Shown piece after piece: positions 52,182 to 60,087 of a stretch of DNA of 64,000 nt. This DNA is from Peptococcaceae bacterium SCADC1_2_3. GTDB taxonomy: Bacteria > Bacillota > Desulfotomaculia > Desulfotomaculales > Nap2-2B. How positions within the stretch are numbered: position 1 is the first letter of the stretch; each line of letters opens with the position of its first letter. Where the stretch lies: the NCBI GenBank assembly GCA_000681355.2, contig JJNX02000002.1, positions 27,192 through 91,191 of the forward strand, written 5' to 3'. The notes under the pieces were generated by a model, which had not been told where the DNA came from, ran no database searches, and saw only the letters and a list, made by a program, of their open reading frames with translations. Made by a program: the position numbers and the translations under genes.

Positions 52182-52559
52182 CTATAGGAACAAAATTTCC
52201 ACATCCCTTATCTTTTCAAAATCCTTGTTCATTGTAACCACTTTCAACCCACAATATTTGGCCATGCTGTATTGATAAGCATCATCAAAATCTAAATTCA
52301 GACTTTTCCTGACGTTTACAACCTCTCTATACAGTTCCATCGGCAATGAGAGAAGTTGGGTAGTGGGTAAGACGTCTTCAACAAATTTCTGAAGAATGTC
52401 CTCTTTGCCGTATTTGAACAAGATTACACCAATAGAGTGCAAAGAGAAATCTGTTATGTTGAGATTTCCGATATTGTTATCCAGAAACTTCTTACAACTT
52501 TCCTTCTTATCCTGCCTCAACAGTATTTCTAAAAATACATTCGTATCCACTAAAAACAT
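52182..52559 (-). CDS. vapC: PIN-domain VapC-type RNase toxin
   Basis: A 125-residue PIN domain. Acidic catalytic residues: FLVDTNVFLEIL, DFDDAYQYSMAKYCGLKVVT and MNKDFEKI. VapC toxins cleave tRNA or rRNA. ATG 52559 shares its A with the stop codon of the upstream antitoxin (ATAATG), showing translational coupling. Confidence 0.9.
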   Translation of the reverse strand: MFLVDTNVFLEILLRQDKKESCKKFLDNNIGNLNITDFSLHSIGVILFKYGKEDILQKFVEDVLPTTQLLSLPMELYREVVNVRKSLNLDFDDAYQYSMAKYCGLKVVTMNKDFEKIRDVEILFL

Positions 52560-52777
52560 TATCTCCACTCCAAAGCCCTATGTTGCAATTCAACAGAAGT
52601 GAATTTCTCCCGTATCTCAGATAAGCCCCCTTCCCAGTCAAACTTGAACTTCTTTGCCTTGGTTTCCTTGCCCTTGTACTTCTTTAGCAGAAACTCCATA
52701 TAATCCAAAACCTCCCTCCTTAAATCTTCAGGGAGCTCTTGCATTTTCACCTCGATTTCCTTTTCATATTCATACAT
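52559..52777 (-). CDS. VapB-type antitoxin (DUF2281)
   Basis: A 72-residue acidic antitoxin: KMQELPEDLRREVLDYMEFLLKKY is the DUF2281 helix, followed by a basic FKFDWEGGLSEIREKF toxin-binding tail. ATG 52777 is preferred over 52789, which touches its AAAGGA site. Immediately upstream of and overlapping vapC. Confidence 0.85.
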   Translation of the reverse strand: MYEYEKEIEVKMQELPEDLRREVLDYMEFLLKKYKGKETKAKKFKFDWEGGLSEIREKFTSVELQHRALEWR

Positions 52778-52891
52778 GATTATAACCATTCCTTTCTAGG
52801 CACAAAACCTTAATGAAAGCATTTCTTACAGACTTTTCGCCTCCTTAATATATTCTATCTCTGTTTACTTAAAGGATGTCGCCCATCGGCT

Positions 52892-52962
52892 GAGCGTATC
52901 TGAAGTCCAGCCGTTAGGCTGGATTTAGGCGGAATGCTGAAGGTACGAAGCCAGATACGCTC
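52892..52962. repeat. Palindrome with nested stems
   Basis: GAGCGTATCTG (52892-52902) is inverted at 52952-52962; inside, CCAGCC/GGCTGG forms a second stem. It lies between the VapBC and HepT/MntA pairs; GC-rich relative to its surroundings. Confidence 0.6.
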
Positions 52963-53034
52963 TGTTGTCCGAGTGCGATAGCACCGAGCAACCCAAAGGG
53001 TTGCGAGAGTTCCGAACCCCGCTCATTTCTTCGT

Positions 53035-53370
53035 TTATTTTTCAATAATATCTCCCAATTTACTTTTCAAAACAGGAATATCCTTTTTAACCGTATCCCA
53101 TACAGCATCTATATCCACACCTAAATAATCATGTATCAGTTTGTCTCTCATTCCTGCTATATCTTTCCAGGGTACTTCAGGATATCTTTCTCTAATCTCT
53201 TTAGATAACCTCTTTGTAGCCTCACCTATTATCTCGATCTGCCTTATTACCCCATCCTGTGTAAGATGATTATCTATGAATTCTCCATATCTTATACCGT
53301 GGGTATATTCCTCTATTCTGGATATGGCATCTAAAACGTGCTTTAGATACACAGAGTCGTCTTTTTTCAT
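53035..53370 (-). CDS. hepT: HepT-like RNase toxin (DUF86), second copy
   Basis: A 111-residue HEPN toxin. RX4HXY is intact in [37 protein letters not shown] is the characteristic middle helix. It overlaps mntA by four bases (ATGA). It belongs to a different DUF86 subgroup from the hepT at 3660, so the two were acquired independently. Confidence 0.92.
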   Translation of the reverse strand: MKKDDSVYLKHVLDAISRIEEYTHGIRYGEFIDNHLTQDGVIRQIEIIGEATKRLSKEIRERYPEVPWKDIAGMRDKLIHDYLGVDIDAVWDTVKKDIPVLKSKLGDIIEK

Positions 53371-53651
53371 CCGTAAATTACCTCCATCTCTTTTCTTATC
53401 GTATCAATTAAATATGGACTTATGGATTTTTCCGTCAACAAATCCACTTTTATTCCTAAAACTTCAGATAACTCTCTTTCTATCCTCACAAGTTCAAGAA
53501 GGCTTTTTCTTCCTGAAAATTCCACGATAACGTCTATATCGCTTTCAGGTTTCTCTTCTCCTCTTACATAAGAACCAAAGATAGCTATTTTTCTCGCCCC
53601 TTGATTTTTAAGGGCTTGGACAATTTTTTCGAAGACTTCTTCTCTATTCAT
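53367..53651 (-). CDS. mntA: MntA-type nucleotidyltransferase antitoxin, second copy
   Basis: 94 residues. Active site [20 protein letters not shown] fits GS-X10-DXD exactly; [11 protein letters not shown] supplies the third acid. It AMPylates HepT in studied systems. First gene of the pair; its upstream region is the GC-rich hairpin block at 53690. Confidence 0.92.
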   Translation of the reverse strand: MNREEVFEKIVQALKNQGARKIAIFGSYVRGEEKPESDIDVIVEFSGRKSLLELVRIERELSEVLGIKVDLLTEKSISPYLIDTIRKEMEVIYG

Positions 53652-53690
53652 GCTTATTCACCTCTCAAAGCAGGGTTCGGAATTTCGGAC

Positions 53691-53882
53691 AACGGGGCGC
53701 GGGGTTTGCGAAGGGGTCGCGTAGCGCACCCTTTGGGTGCAGCGAAGCGAAACCGCAAACCCCGAAGATGGGCGAAGTTCGCGAGCGAAGCGAGCGAACA
53801 GAGACCATCAAGGGGCGAAGCCCCGCGCCCCGATGGGTGGGAAGCTTATGAGCGAGCGAAGCGAGCGAATTTCCCGCCCATC
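53691..53882. repeat. Dense nested GC-rich hairpins
   Basis: Outer stem GGGGCGCGGGG (53694-53704) with CCCCGCGCCCC (53821-53831) encloses GGGGTTTGCG/CGCAAACCCC, GCACCC/GGGTGC and GGGGCGAAGCCCC. A second hairpin pairs GATGGGTGGGAA (53832-53843) with TTCCCGCCCATC (53871-53882). GCGAGCGAAGCGAGCGAA occurs twice (53780s and 53850s). No gene in it. Bases 53883-53960 hold two near-copies of AGACGACAATGTCG and nothing else. Confidence 0.7.
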
Positions 53883-53960
53883 TCATTCACAGACGACAAT
53901 GTCGTTTTTTGTTCAGTTTTGGAGGTATAGACGACTATGTCGGATATACCTTCCTATAGA

Positions 53961-54145
53961 CTAACTGCTTTTATCTTCCTGAAAGATCTGGTCTAAAGGA
54001 TTTCTTATTCTCATAAAATCTTTGTTGCTTACATGAGTATATATCTCGGTAGTTTTAGAGCTTTTATGTCCTAATTGCTTTATGCTTTAGGTTATCAATT
54101 GAGGAGAGGATCGCTACAATTTCTTCCTTGCTTAAAATTATGGCT
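53961..54145 (-). pseudogene. Tyrosine recombinase with internal deletion
   Basis: Minus strand: IPAIILSKEEIVAILSSIDN, then LKHK is one frame (54145 to about 54080), the start of a catalytic domain. From about 54080 another frame gives KQLGHKSSKTTEIYTHVSNK and DFMRIRNPLDQIF, the C-terminal end with the catalytic Tyr, stopping at 53961. The middle (the Arg and His boxes) is deleted. 54146-54203 shows nothing. It marks the right edge of the accessory island. Confidence 0.8.
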
Positions 54146-54203
54146 GGGATTGCTTCGGCGTTTCCTTACTCAGTTCGGAACGCCTTACAATCTTTAGGTA
54201 TAT

Positions 54204-55463
54204 TTAAGTCCTGACCTGTCCTTCTCCCATGATAATATATTTATAAGTGGTAAGTTCTTTCAATCCCATGGGACCGCGGGCGTGCAGCTTTTGCGTGGAA
54301 ATACCTATTTCGGCGCCAAACCCGTACTGATAGCCATCAGTAAAGCGGGTGGAAGCGTTTACGTACACTGCGGCGGCGTCTACTTCCCGTAAAAAACGCC
54401 GGGCTTTAGTGTAGTTTTCCGTAATAATGGCCTCGGAGTGGCCCGTGCTGTATTTATAAATATGATTTATAGCCTCATCCATACTGTCTACTACCCGTAC
54501 GGCTAAAATTAAATCCAGGTACTCGGTCGCCCAATCCTCTTCCGTAGCCTCGAATACCCAAGGAATTATATCTTTTGTTACCGGGCAACCCCTTATTTCC
54601 ACCTTTAATTCTTTTAATTTTTCCAGCATAACCGGCAAAAAAGAAGAAGCAATTTCCTGGTGCACCAGTAACGTTTCCATAGCGTTGCAAACCCCGGGCC
54701 GCTGGCATTTGGCATTTATTGTAATCTCTTGCGCCATATCCAGATTGGCCTCGTTATCCACATAAATGTGACAGTTTCCTACCCCGGTCTCAATTACCGG
54801 AACGGTGGCATTTTGAATGACGGTTTGAATTAACCCGGCCCCACCGCGCGGAATAAGGACATCAATCAACCCGTTTAACTTTAGCATTACGTTAACTGCC
54901 GCCCGGTCGGTATTTTCAACCAACTGAATAGCTCCTTCGGGAACTCCTGCATAACGAGCCGCCGTAGAAATAACAGTCGTAATGGCCAGGTTAGAATTAA
55001 TTGCTTCTGATCCACCGCGTAAAATAACCGCGTTGCCTGCCTTTAAGCACAGGCCGGCCGCATCTACCGTCACATTGGGCCGGGCCTCGTAAACAATACC
55101 CACCACTCCAAGGGGAACGCGCTGCCGGCCCACCTGAATGTTTTTCGCCGCCAGCCACATAGCCTCAACCTCACCCACCGGGTCAGGCAAAGAGGCTACC
55201 ACGTGCAAGCCTTCAGCCATTTCTTCAATCCTCTTGGGATTTAAAGTTAAGCGGTCAATTAGGGCTGAAGTTAACCCTTTGCTTTGGGCTTTTTGGACGT
55301 CTACTTCATTAGCCTCTAAAATAGCGCTCTTGTTTTTTACCAGGTTATCTGCCATAGCGTAAAGAGCCTTGTTTTTTACCTCGCCGGGCAAATAGGCTAG
55401 CCGCCGTGCGGCTTCTTTGGCCCGGGATGCTTTTTCTCTTACCTCGTTTTCTACCGTTAACAT
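54204..55463 (-). CDS. proA: Gamma-glutamyl phosphate reductase
   Basis: Second step of proline synthesis. 419 residues of aldehyde-dehydrogenase fold. Catalytic Cys in CQRPGVCNAMETLL; VGIVYEARPNVTVDAAGLCLK, ILRGGSEAINSN and GFGAEIGISTQKLHARGPMGL are typical. It follows proB by 36 bases on the minus strand. Confidence 0.96.
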   Translation of the reverse strand: MLTVENEVREKASRAKEAARRLAYLPGEVKNKALYAMADNLVKNKSAILEANEVDVQKAQSKGLTSALIDRLTLNPKRIEEMAEGLHVVASLPDPVGEVEAMWLAAKNIQVGRQRVPLGVVGIVYEARPNVTVDAAGLCLKAGNAVILRGGSEAINSNLAITTVISTAARYAGVPEGAIQLVENTDRAAVNVMLKLNGLIDVLIPRGGAGLIQTVIQNATVPVIETGVGNCHIYVDNEANLDMAQEITINAKCQRPGVCNAMETLLVHQEIASSFLPVMLEKLKELKVEIRGCPVTKDIIPWVFEATEEDWATEYLDLILAVRVVDSMDEAINHIYKYSTGHSEAIITENYTKARRFLREVDAAAVYVNASTRFTDGYQYGFGAEIGISTQKLHARGPMGLKELTTYKYIIMGEGQVRT

Positions 55464-55499
55464 AAAAAATAAAACCCCCTTCTAGCTTTTAAACGATTA

Positions 55500-56621
55500 T
55501 TATCTTATAACCAGATTATTACGGTGAATTATTTCTTCATAGTCCTTATGTCCCAGGATATGGGATATTTTTTTTGTTTGTATCCCTTTAATTAATTCAA
55601 CTTCCCGGGCCGTAAAATTAACTATTCCGCGGGCAATTTCTTTACCTGCCGGGTCAATAACGCTAACGGTATTACCAATTTCAAAATCTCCTTCGACTCC
55701 CAAAACCCCCGAAGGAAGCAAACTTTTCCCTTTCTTTGAGATGGCCTCCGCTGCCCCGGCATCCACCTGGATTTTACCCTGTAAGAGAGTATTATAGGCA
55801 ATCCAGCGTTTTTTGTTTTCTAATCTGCCGGTGGGCCAAAAAACCGTACCTAATTTTTCTCCGTCCATTATCCGCCGGATTACATTTTTTTCACCGGCTA
55901 AGGCCAGCACCGTTATTATCCCTGAATGCATGGTTATCTGCGCGGCCTGAAGCTTGGTAGCCATTCCCCCGCTGCCTAAAGCCGTGCCCACTCCACCCGC
56001 AAGCTGTTCTACTTCGGGTGTTATTTCTTTAACCTCAGAAACAAAGCAGGCTTTTGCCGAACGCCGGGGGTCGGCCGTATACAGCCCGTCAACATCTGAA
56101 AGAAGAATGAGCAATCCGGCATCCGCCAGCCCGGCTACCAAGGCAGCCAGGTTATCATTGTCGCCAAACTTAATCTCCTCTATGGCCACCGTATCATTTT
56201 CATTAATAATAGGAATAACCCCTATATGAAGTAAAGTGCATAAGGTATTGCTAATGTTTAAAAAACGCTTGCGGTCAGCAAAATCTTCCCGGGTAAGAAG
56301 CACTTGACCAACCGTCACCCCATATTCCGCAAAAAACTTGGCGTATAGGTTTAACAAAGCCCCCTGCCCTACCGCCGCCGCCGCTTGTTTTTCGGGAATA
56401 GTTTTAGGGTGCCGCAAATAACCCAGCTTGTTTACTCCCATCCCGATAGCCCCGGAAGTTACCAGCATGACCTCCCGCCCTTGATTGTGCAAATCAGCTA
56501 ACTGGCGGACAAGGTGCTCTATTTCTGTTAACTTAGGGCGGCCGGTAGGATAAATTAAGGAGCTAGAGCCTACTTTGACTACTAGCCGGTTTACTTTAGT
56601 AAAATCTCTTTTCTCTGTCAT
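55500..56621 (-). CDS. proB: Glutamate 5-kinase
   Basis: First enzyme of proline synthesis, 373 residues. Amino-acid-kinase domain (VVKVGSSSLI, TSGAIGMG, INENDTVAIEEIKFGDND, GTALGSGGMATKLQAAQI) followed by a C-terminal PUA domain (LPSGVLGVEGDFEIGNTVSVI). A TTG at 56624 directly precedes ATG 56621. Proline feedback is expected from family knowledge. Confidence 0.96.
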   Translation of the reverse strand: MTEKRDFTKVNRLVVKVGSSSLIYPTGRPKLTEIEHLVRQLADLHNQGREVMLVTSGAIGMGVNKLGYLRHPKTIPEKQAAAAVGQGALLNLYAKFFAEYGVTVGQVLLTREDFADRKRFLNISNTLCTLLHIGVIPIINENDTVAIEEIKFGDNDNLAALVAGLADAGLLILLSDVDGLYTADPRRSAKACFVSEVKEITPEVEQLAGGVGTALGSGGMATKLQAAQITMHSGIITVLALAGEKNVIRRIMDGEKLGTVFWPTGRLENKKRWIAYNTLLQGKIQVDAGAAEAISKKGKSLLPSGVLGVEGDFEIGNTVSVIDPAGKEIARGIVNFTAREVELIKGIQTKKISHILGHKDYEEIIHRNNLVIR

Positions 56622-56661
56622 CAAGTCACCAACGTAAATAGACCTTATGTCATTTTATTTT

Positions 56662-57666
56662 TTATTTTCTTGGCAGACTGGCTAAAATATCAGCTACCCG
56701 GTACGTAAGAGCCTTCAGGCCCTCTCCGGTTAGGGCGCTTACGGGAAAAATTTCATACTGGTTTCCTAAGGTTTCTTTTAACCCGGTTAAATTTTGGGCC
56801 GCGTCAGGTAAATCTATCTTATTGGCGGCAATTATTTGGGGACGTGAGGTTAAAGCAGGGTCATAAAGGGCTAGTTCTTCTCTTAGGATGCGCAAATCTT
56901 CGCGCGGGTCCCGTCCTTCCATACCAGATACATCAAGCACATAAATAATCAAGCGAGTTCGTTCAATATGACGTAAAAAACGGTGCCCTAAGCCAACTCC
57001 TTGGTGAGCACCCGCGATTAAACCCGGAATATCCGCCAACACAAAGCTATACCCGGTTTCTACCCTAACCACACCCAAATGAGGGTTAAGGGTGGTAAAA
57101 GGATAATCCGCAATTTGGGGGCGGGCGGCTGAAACACGTGAAATAAGGGTAGACTTACCGGCATTAGGAAATCCCACCAAACCTGCATCTGCCAACAGCT
57201 TTAACTGTAATATTAACTTCTTTTCTTCACTTAATTCACCTTTTTCCGCCGTACGAGGCGCCTGTTGGGTGGAGGTAGCAAAATGAGCGTTGCCTCTCCC
57301 CCCTTTTCCGCCCTTGGCTACCACAACTTCCTGACCGTGAGCAGTTAAATCGGCAAGGATCTCTCCGCTAAGAGCATCCTTCACCACTGTTCCCACCGGT
57401 AACCGAACTATCAAGTCTTCTCCTGACTTACCGTGCTTATTTTTACCCTGACCGTGCATACCCCGGTCAGCTTTGTAGTGCTGTTGGTAACGAAAGTCAA
57501 CCAAGGTATTTAAACCTTCGTCAGCATGCAGGATAATACTACCCCCGCGGCCCCCGTCTCCTCCCCAAGGCCCGCCAAAAGGCACGTATTTTTCTCGCCG
57601 GAAAGCTATACATCCGTTTCCCCCATCCCCACCTTTAATGTAAATTTTAGCCTCATCATAAAACAT
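56662..57666 (-). CDS. obg: Obg GTPase without the C-terminal OCT domain
   Basis: Ribosome-assembly and stress GTPase. Glycine-rich Obg fold (IKGGDGGNGCIAFRREKYVPFGG, GKGGRGNAHFAT), then the G domain: G1 GFPNAGKST, G3 DIPGLIAGAHQG, G4 NKIDL, G5 SALTGEG. It ends at 334 residues, directly after the G domain, whereas many Firmicute Obg proteins have about 420-430 with an OCT domain. Lies after the Spo0B-like gene, as spo0B-obg in Bacillus. Confidence 0.95.
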   Translation of the reverse strand: MFYDEAKIYIKGGDGGNGCIAFRREKYVPFGGPWGGDGGRGGSIILHADEGLNTLVDFRYQQHYKADRGMHGQGKNKHGKSGEDLIVRLPVGTVVKDALSGEILADLTAHGQEVVVAKGGKGGRGNAHFATSTQQAPRTAEKGELSEEKKLILQLKLLADAGLVGFPNAGKSTLISRVSAARPQIADYPFTTLNPHLGVVRVETGYSFVLADIPGLIAGAHQGVGLGHRFLRHIERTRLIIYVLDVSGMEGRDPREDLRILREELALYDPALTSRPQIIAANKIDLPDAAQNLTGLKETLGNQYEIFPVSALTGEGLKALTYRVADILASLPRK

Positions 57667-57676
57667 ATTTTTCCAC

Positions 57677-58231
57677 CTAAATAATTACGGTGATACAGCC
57701 TTCTTCCTTTTTTTCCGTTAAGGTTACCTCACCCTTGTACAAAGCTAACCGCTGACGAAAGAGGTTAATTTGCTGGTGCACAAGCGCAGGAATTTCTCTG
57801 GCCGCCGGTTTGGCAAAGCAAAAACGCCAAATACATCGTTTTCTTTCCCAGACCAGACTAACCTCTAACCGGCCGTTAGCCAAACCAAAAGAAGCCAGGT
57901 AGGAAATAATTACGTAAAATACGGTTTCCAGTAACGTCCCTATTACGTCACCAGAGGTAGAACAATTAGCTAAGTCATCCTGAATATCAAAAATAACTTC
58001 AATGCCATAATCCCTGGCTTTTTTTTGTTCCACTAAAAGTACGGTGGTAACCTCGGGGATTTTTAAACAAAAAATTTTTCCCTGCTCTCTAAGCAGACCG
58101 CTAATTTTTTGGATGTAGTCGTGGGCAATTTCTTGTTTCTGCAACTGCAAATATCCAGAAATTACTTGCAAGTGATTGATAAAATCATGCCGCTGTTCCC
58201 TAACCACTTCTAATATTCCCTTCAAGTCCAT
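57677..58231 (-). CDS. Spo0B-like sensor phosphotransferase
   Basis: 184 residues. The N-terminal hairpin has EQRHDFINHLQVISGYLQLQK, with the phospho-accepting His of Spo0B-type proteins. A degenerate ATPase-like C-terminal domain follows. In Bacillus, Spo0B relays phosphate from Spo0F to Spo0A; in clostridia the role is less clear. It keeps the rpmA - spo0B - obg order. 10 bases separate it from obg. Confidence 0.85.
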   Translation of the reverse strand: MDLKGILEVVREQRHDFINHLQVISGYLQLQKQEIAHDYIQKISGLLREQGKIFCLKIPEVTTVLLVEQKKARDYGIEVIFDIQDDLANCSTSGDVIGTLLETVFYVIISYLASFGLANGRLEVSLVWERKRCIWRFCFAKPAAREIPALVHQQINLFRQRLALYKGEVTLTEKKEEGCITVII

Positions 58232-58250
58232 CTTTATTTACCTACCTAAA

Positions 58251-58285
58251 CTAAAAAATGGCCAGCTAGGGCTTTAAAGCTGGCC
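58251..58285 (-). terminator. Terminator after rpmA
   Basis: GGCCAGC arms at 58279-58285 and 58260-58266, followed on the minus strand by ATTTTTTAG. It may partly separate the ribosomal-protein genes from spo0B-like/obg. Confidence 0.75.
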
Positions 58286-58313
58286 TATTAAATAAATCTT
58301 TTAAATCCCCCGG

Positions 58314-58580
58314 TCAAACTACCTGCGCTACAGGCATTATATGGACCTGTTTCTTATCTTTACCCTTGCGCTGGAAGGAAACCATCCCATCTACCAGGGC
58401 AAACAATGTATCATCTCCACCCTTGCCTACCCACTGGCCAGGGTGAATTTTCGTTCCTCTTTGACGCATAATAATGCTTCCGGCTCTGACAAACTCGCCA
58501 TCCTGACGCTTAACGCCAAGCATTTTAGGCTGCGAATCCCGGCCATTCCGGGAACTACCTACTCCTTTTTTATGAGCCAT
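58314..58580 (-). CDS. rpmA: 50S ribosomal protein L27, without the cleavable N-terminal extension
   Basis: 88 residues starting [23 protein letters not shown] 58580 follows CAGGAGGTGGATATA, which fixes the start. Most Firmicute L27 proteins have a short N-terminal extension removed by the protease Prp, whose gene lies between rplU and rpmA; here neither extension nor prp is present, only 47 bases separating the two genes. Confidence 0.95.
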   Translation of the reverse strand: MAHKKGVGSSRNGRDSQPKMLGVKRQDGEFVRAGSIIMRQRGTKIHPGQWVGKGGDDTLFALVDGMVSFQRKGKDKKQVHIMPVAQVV

Positions 58581-58627
58581 TATATCCACCTCCTGATTTT
58601 CTAACGGCAAATTTTCTTAACTTTAAC

Positions 58628-58939
58628 TTACGCCTCTATTTTTTCTACCGCCACCTGGGTAAATGACTGCCGATGCCCCTTTTTGCGCCGGTAATTTTTC
58701 TTGGCTTTATATTTAAAAACAATAATCTTACGGTCTCGCCCTTGACGGACAGCTTTAAGAATGACGCGGGCTCCTTCTATCACTGGCGTCCCTACCCGAA
58801 ATTGACCATCTTTTTCTACCGCCAGTACTCTTGAAATCTCTATCTTTTCCCCGGGTTGAATAGGCAGCTTTTCCACCCGCAACACATCGCCCTCCTGCAC
58901 CCGGTACTGCTTGCCACCCGTTTCCATAATGGCGTACAA
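58628..58939 (-). CDS. rplU: 50S ribosomal protein L21
   Basis: 103 residues: [24 protein letters not shown], then [19 protein letters not shown], normal for L21. The start is TTG 58939, placed 6 bases after GGGGGAG, matching the family's N-terminus MYAI-ETGGKQY. Its promoter is at 59000-59028. Confidence 0.96.
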   Translation of the reverse strand: MYAIMETGGKQYRVQEGDVLRVEKLPIQPGEKIEISRVLAVEKDGQFRVGTPVIEGARVILKAVRQGRDRKIIVFKYKAKKNYRRKKGHRQSFTQVAVEKIEA

Positions 58940-58999
58940 AAATACTCCCCCTTTTATAACTTAAGCCCGTCTTAGGCGATATAATCTATTCCTTTACTA

Positions 59000-59028
59000 A
59001 CTATAAACACATCTTGCTCTTTTGTCAA
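59000..59028 (-). promoter_or_regulatory. Sigma-A promoter of rplU-rpmA
   Basis: Minus strand TTGACA (59023-59028), a 17-base spacer, TATAGT (59000-59005). About 55 leader bases follow before the TTG start; a short GACGGGCTTA/TAAG stem lies in them but no ligand-RNA could be identified. Confidence 0.85.
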
Positions 59029-59080
59029 TATATCCGTAAAAACCACTTATTTTATTTTCTAAATAAACCACTATTTTTAT

Positions 59081-60028
59081 TTAACTACGTTCATCTACCA
59101 CGTAATTTTCCAGCACCCCTATTTTTTCAATTTCAATTCGCATCACATCCCCGGGTTCTAAGTAAACTGGGGGTTCGCAAAAAGCACCCCCTCCTGCCGG
59201 GGTACCCGTAGCAATAATATCACCAGGAAGCAAAGTCACTACTTGGGAAATAAAAGTGATTAAATAATTAAGGCTAAAAATCATTTGAGCCGTACTGGAG
59301 TTTTGGCGCAACGCCCCATTAACCCAGCAACGAATGTAAAGATTTTGGGGGTCAACAATTTCGTCAGCCGTCACTAAAAAAGGTCCCAAAGGAGCAAAGG
59401 TGTCAAATGTTTTACTCCGCACCCACTGCCGGTCGCGCCGCTGAATATCCCGGGCCGTAACATCGTTCATAATCGTATAACCGGCCATAAATTTTGGCGC
59501 TTCTTGCCTTTGAATATTCCTTCCTTTTTTACCGATAATTACCGCTAATTCCGCTTCGTAATCCAGTTGACTGGTAATTGAAGGACGAATAACCGGCTGT
59601 TTTGTAGCGCAAAGGGCAGAATTAAATTTCGCAAAAATTATAGGGCTTACCGGTATTTTTGCCTTTTGTTCTTCACAATGGTCGTAATAATTTAAACCAA
59701 TACAAATTATTTTCCCTGGCCGGGTTAAAGGGGGAAGAAAATCAATTTTTTCCTCCCTAAAAAGTATCTTTTCAGGGAGCGAAGCAAGAAGTTCTTTTTC
59801 ACCTGCTATTTCTTCCATATATTTTAAAACTTTTTTTGTTACTTTTTCAGCCCACTGCAACCCCTCCGGTCCGGCCGCCAAAAGTTCTTCCATCTCCTGC
59901 ACCAAAAATTTTTCCGCAGGACAAAAAACTAAACTGGCCTGAACAAGGTCAATTACCCAACCCTGAACCCAAACACCCAGCTTTTTTTTAGATTGCTCGC
60001 CTTTAGCACAATAGGTCACTAATTTCAT
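59081..60028 (-). CDS. Fumarylacetoacetate hydrolase family protein
   Basis: A 315-residue FAH-family enzyme: hydrolase, decarboxylase or isomerase of acidic ketones. LPPLTRPGKIICIGLNYYDHCEE, QLDYEAELAVIIGK (metal-binding Glu), TIMNDVTARDIQRRDRQWVRSKTFDTFAPLGP and GDIIATGTPAGGG are the diagnostic segments. ATG 60028 follows GGGGGTAAAGAAG. The true substrate is unknown. It lies between rng and rplU. Confidence 0.88.
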   Translation of the reverse strand: MKLVTYCAKGEQSKKKLGVWVQGWVIDLVQASLVFCPAEKFLVQEMEELLAAGPEGLQWAEKVTKKVLKYMEEIAGEKELLASLPEKILFREEKIDFLPPLTRPGKIICIGLNYYDHCEEQKAKIPVSPIIFAKFNSALCATKQPVIRPSITSQLDYEAELAVIIGKKGRNIQRQEAPKFMAGYTIMNDVTARDIQRRDRQWVRSKTFDTFAPLGPFLVTADEIVDPQNLYIRCWVNGALRQNSSTAQMIFSLNYLITFISQVVTLLPGDIIATGTPAGGGAFCEPPVYLEPGDVMRIEIEKIGVLENYVVDERS

Positions 60029-60087
60029 CTTCTTTACCCCCGAAAAGTAGCCCAAAGGAAACGTGCGCGTTCCCGTAAGAAACTTTT

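Noticed and set aside
52075-52275. Small plus-strand frame between the SMC unit and vapC
   Set aside because: No ribosome-binding site, no family features; overlaps the vapC coding region.
53770-53870. GCGAGCGAAGCGAGCGAA pair as a CRISPR array
   Set aside because: Only two copies, each itself palindromic, embedded in larger hairpins; no regular spacer and no cas genes.
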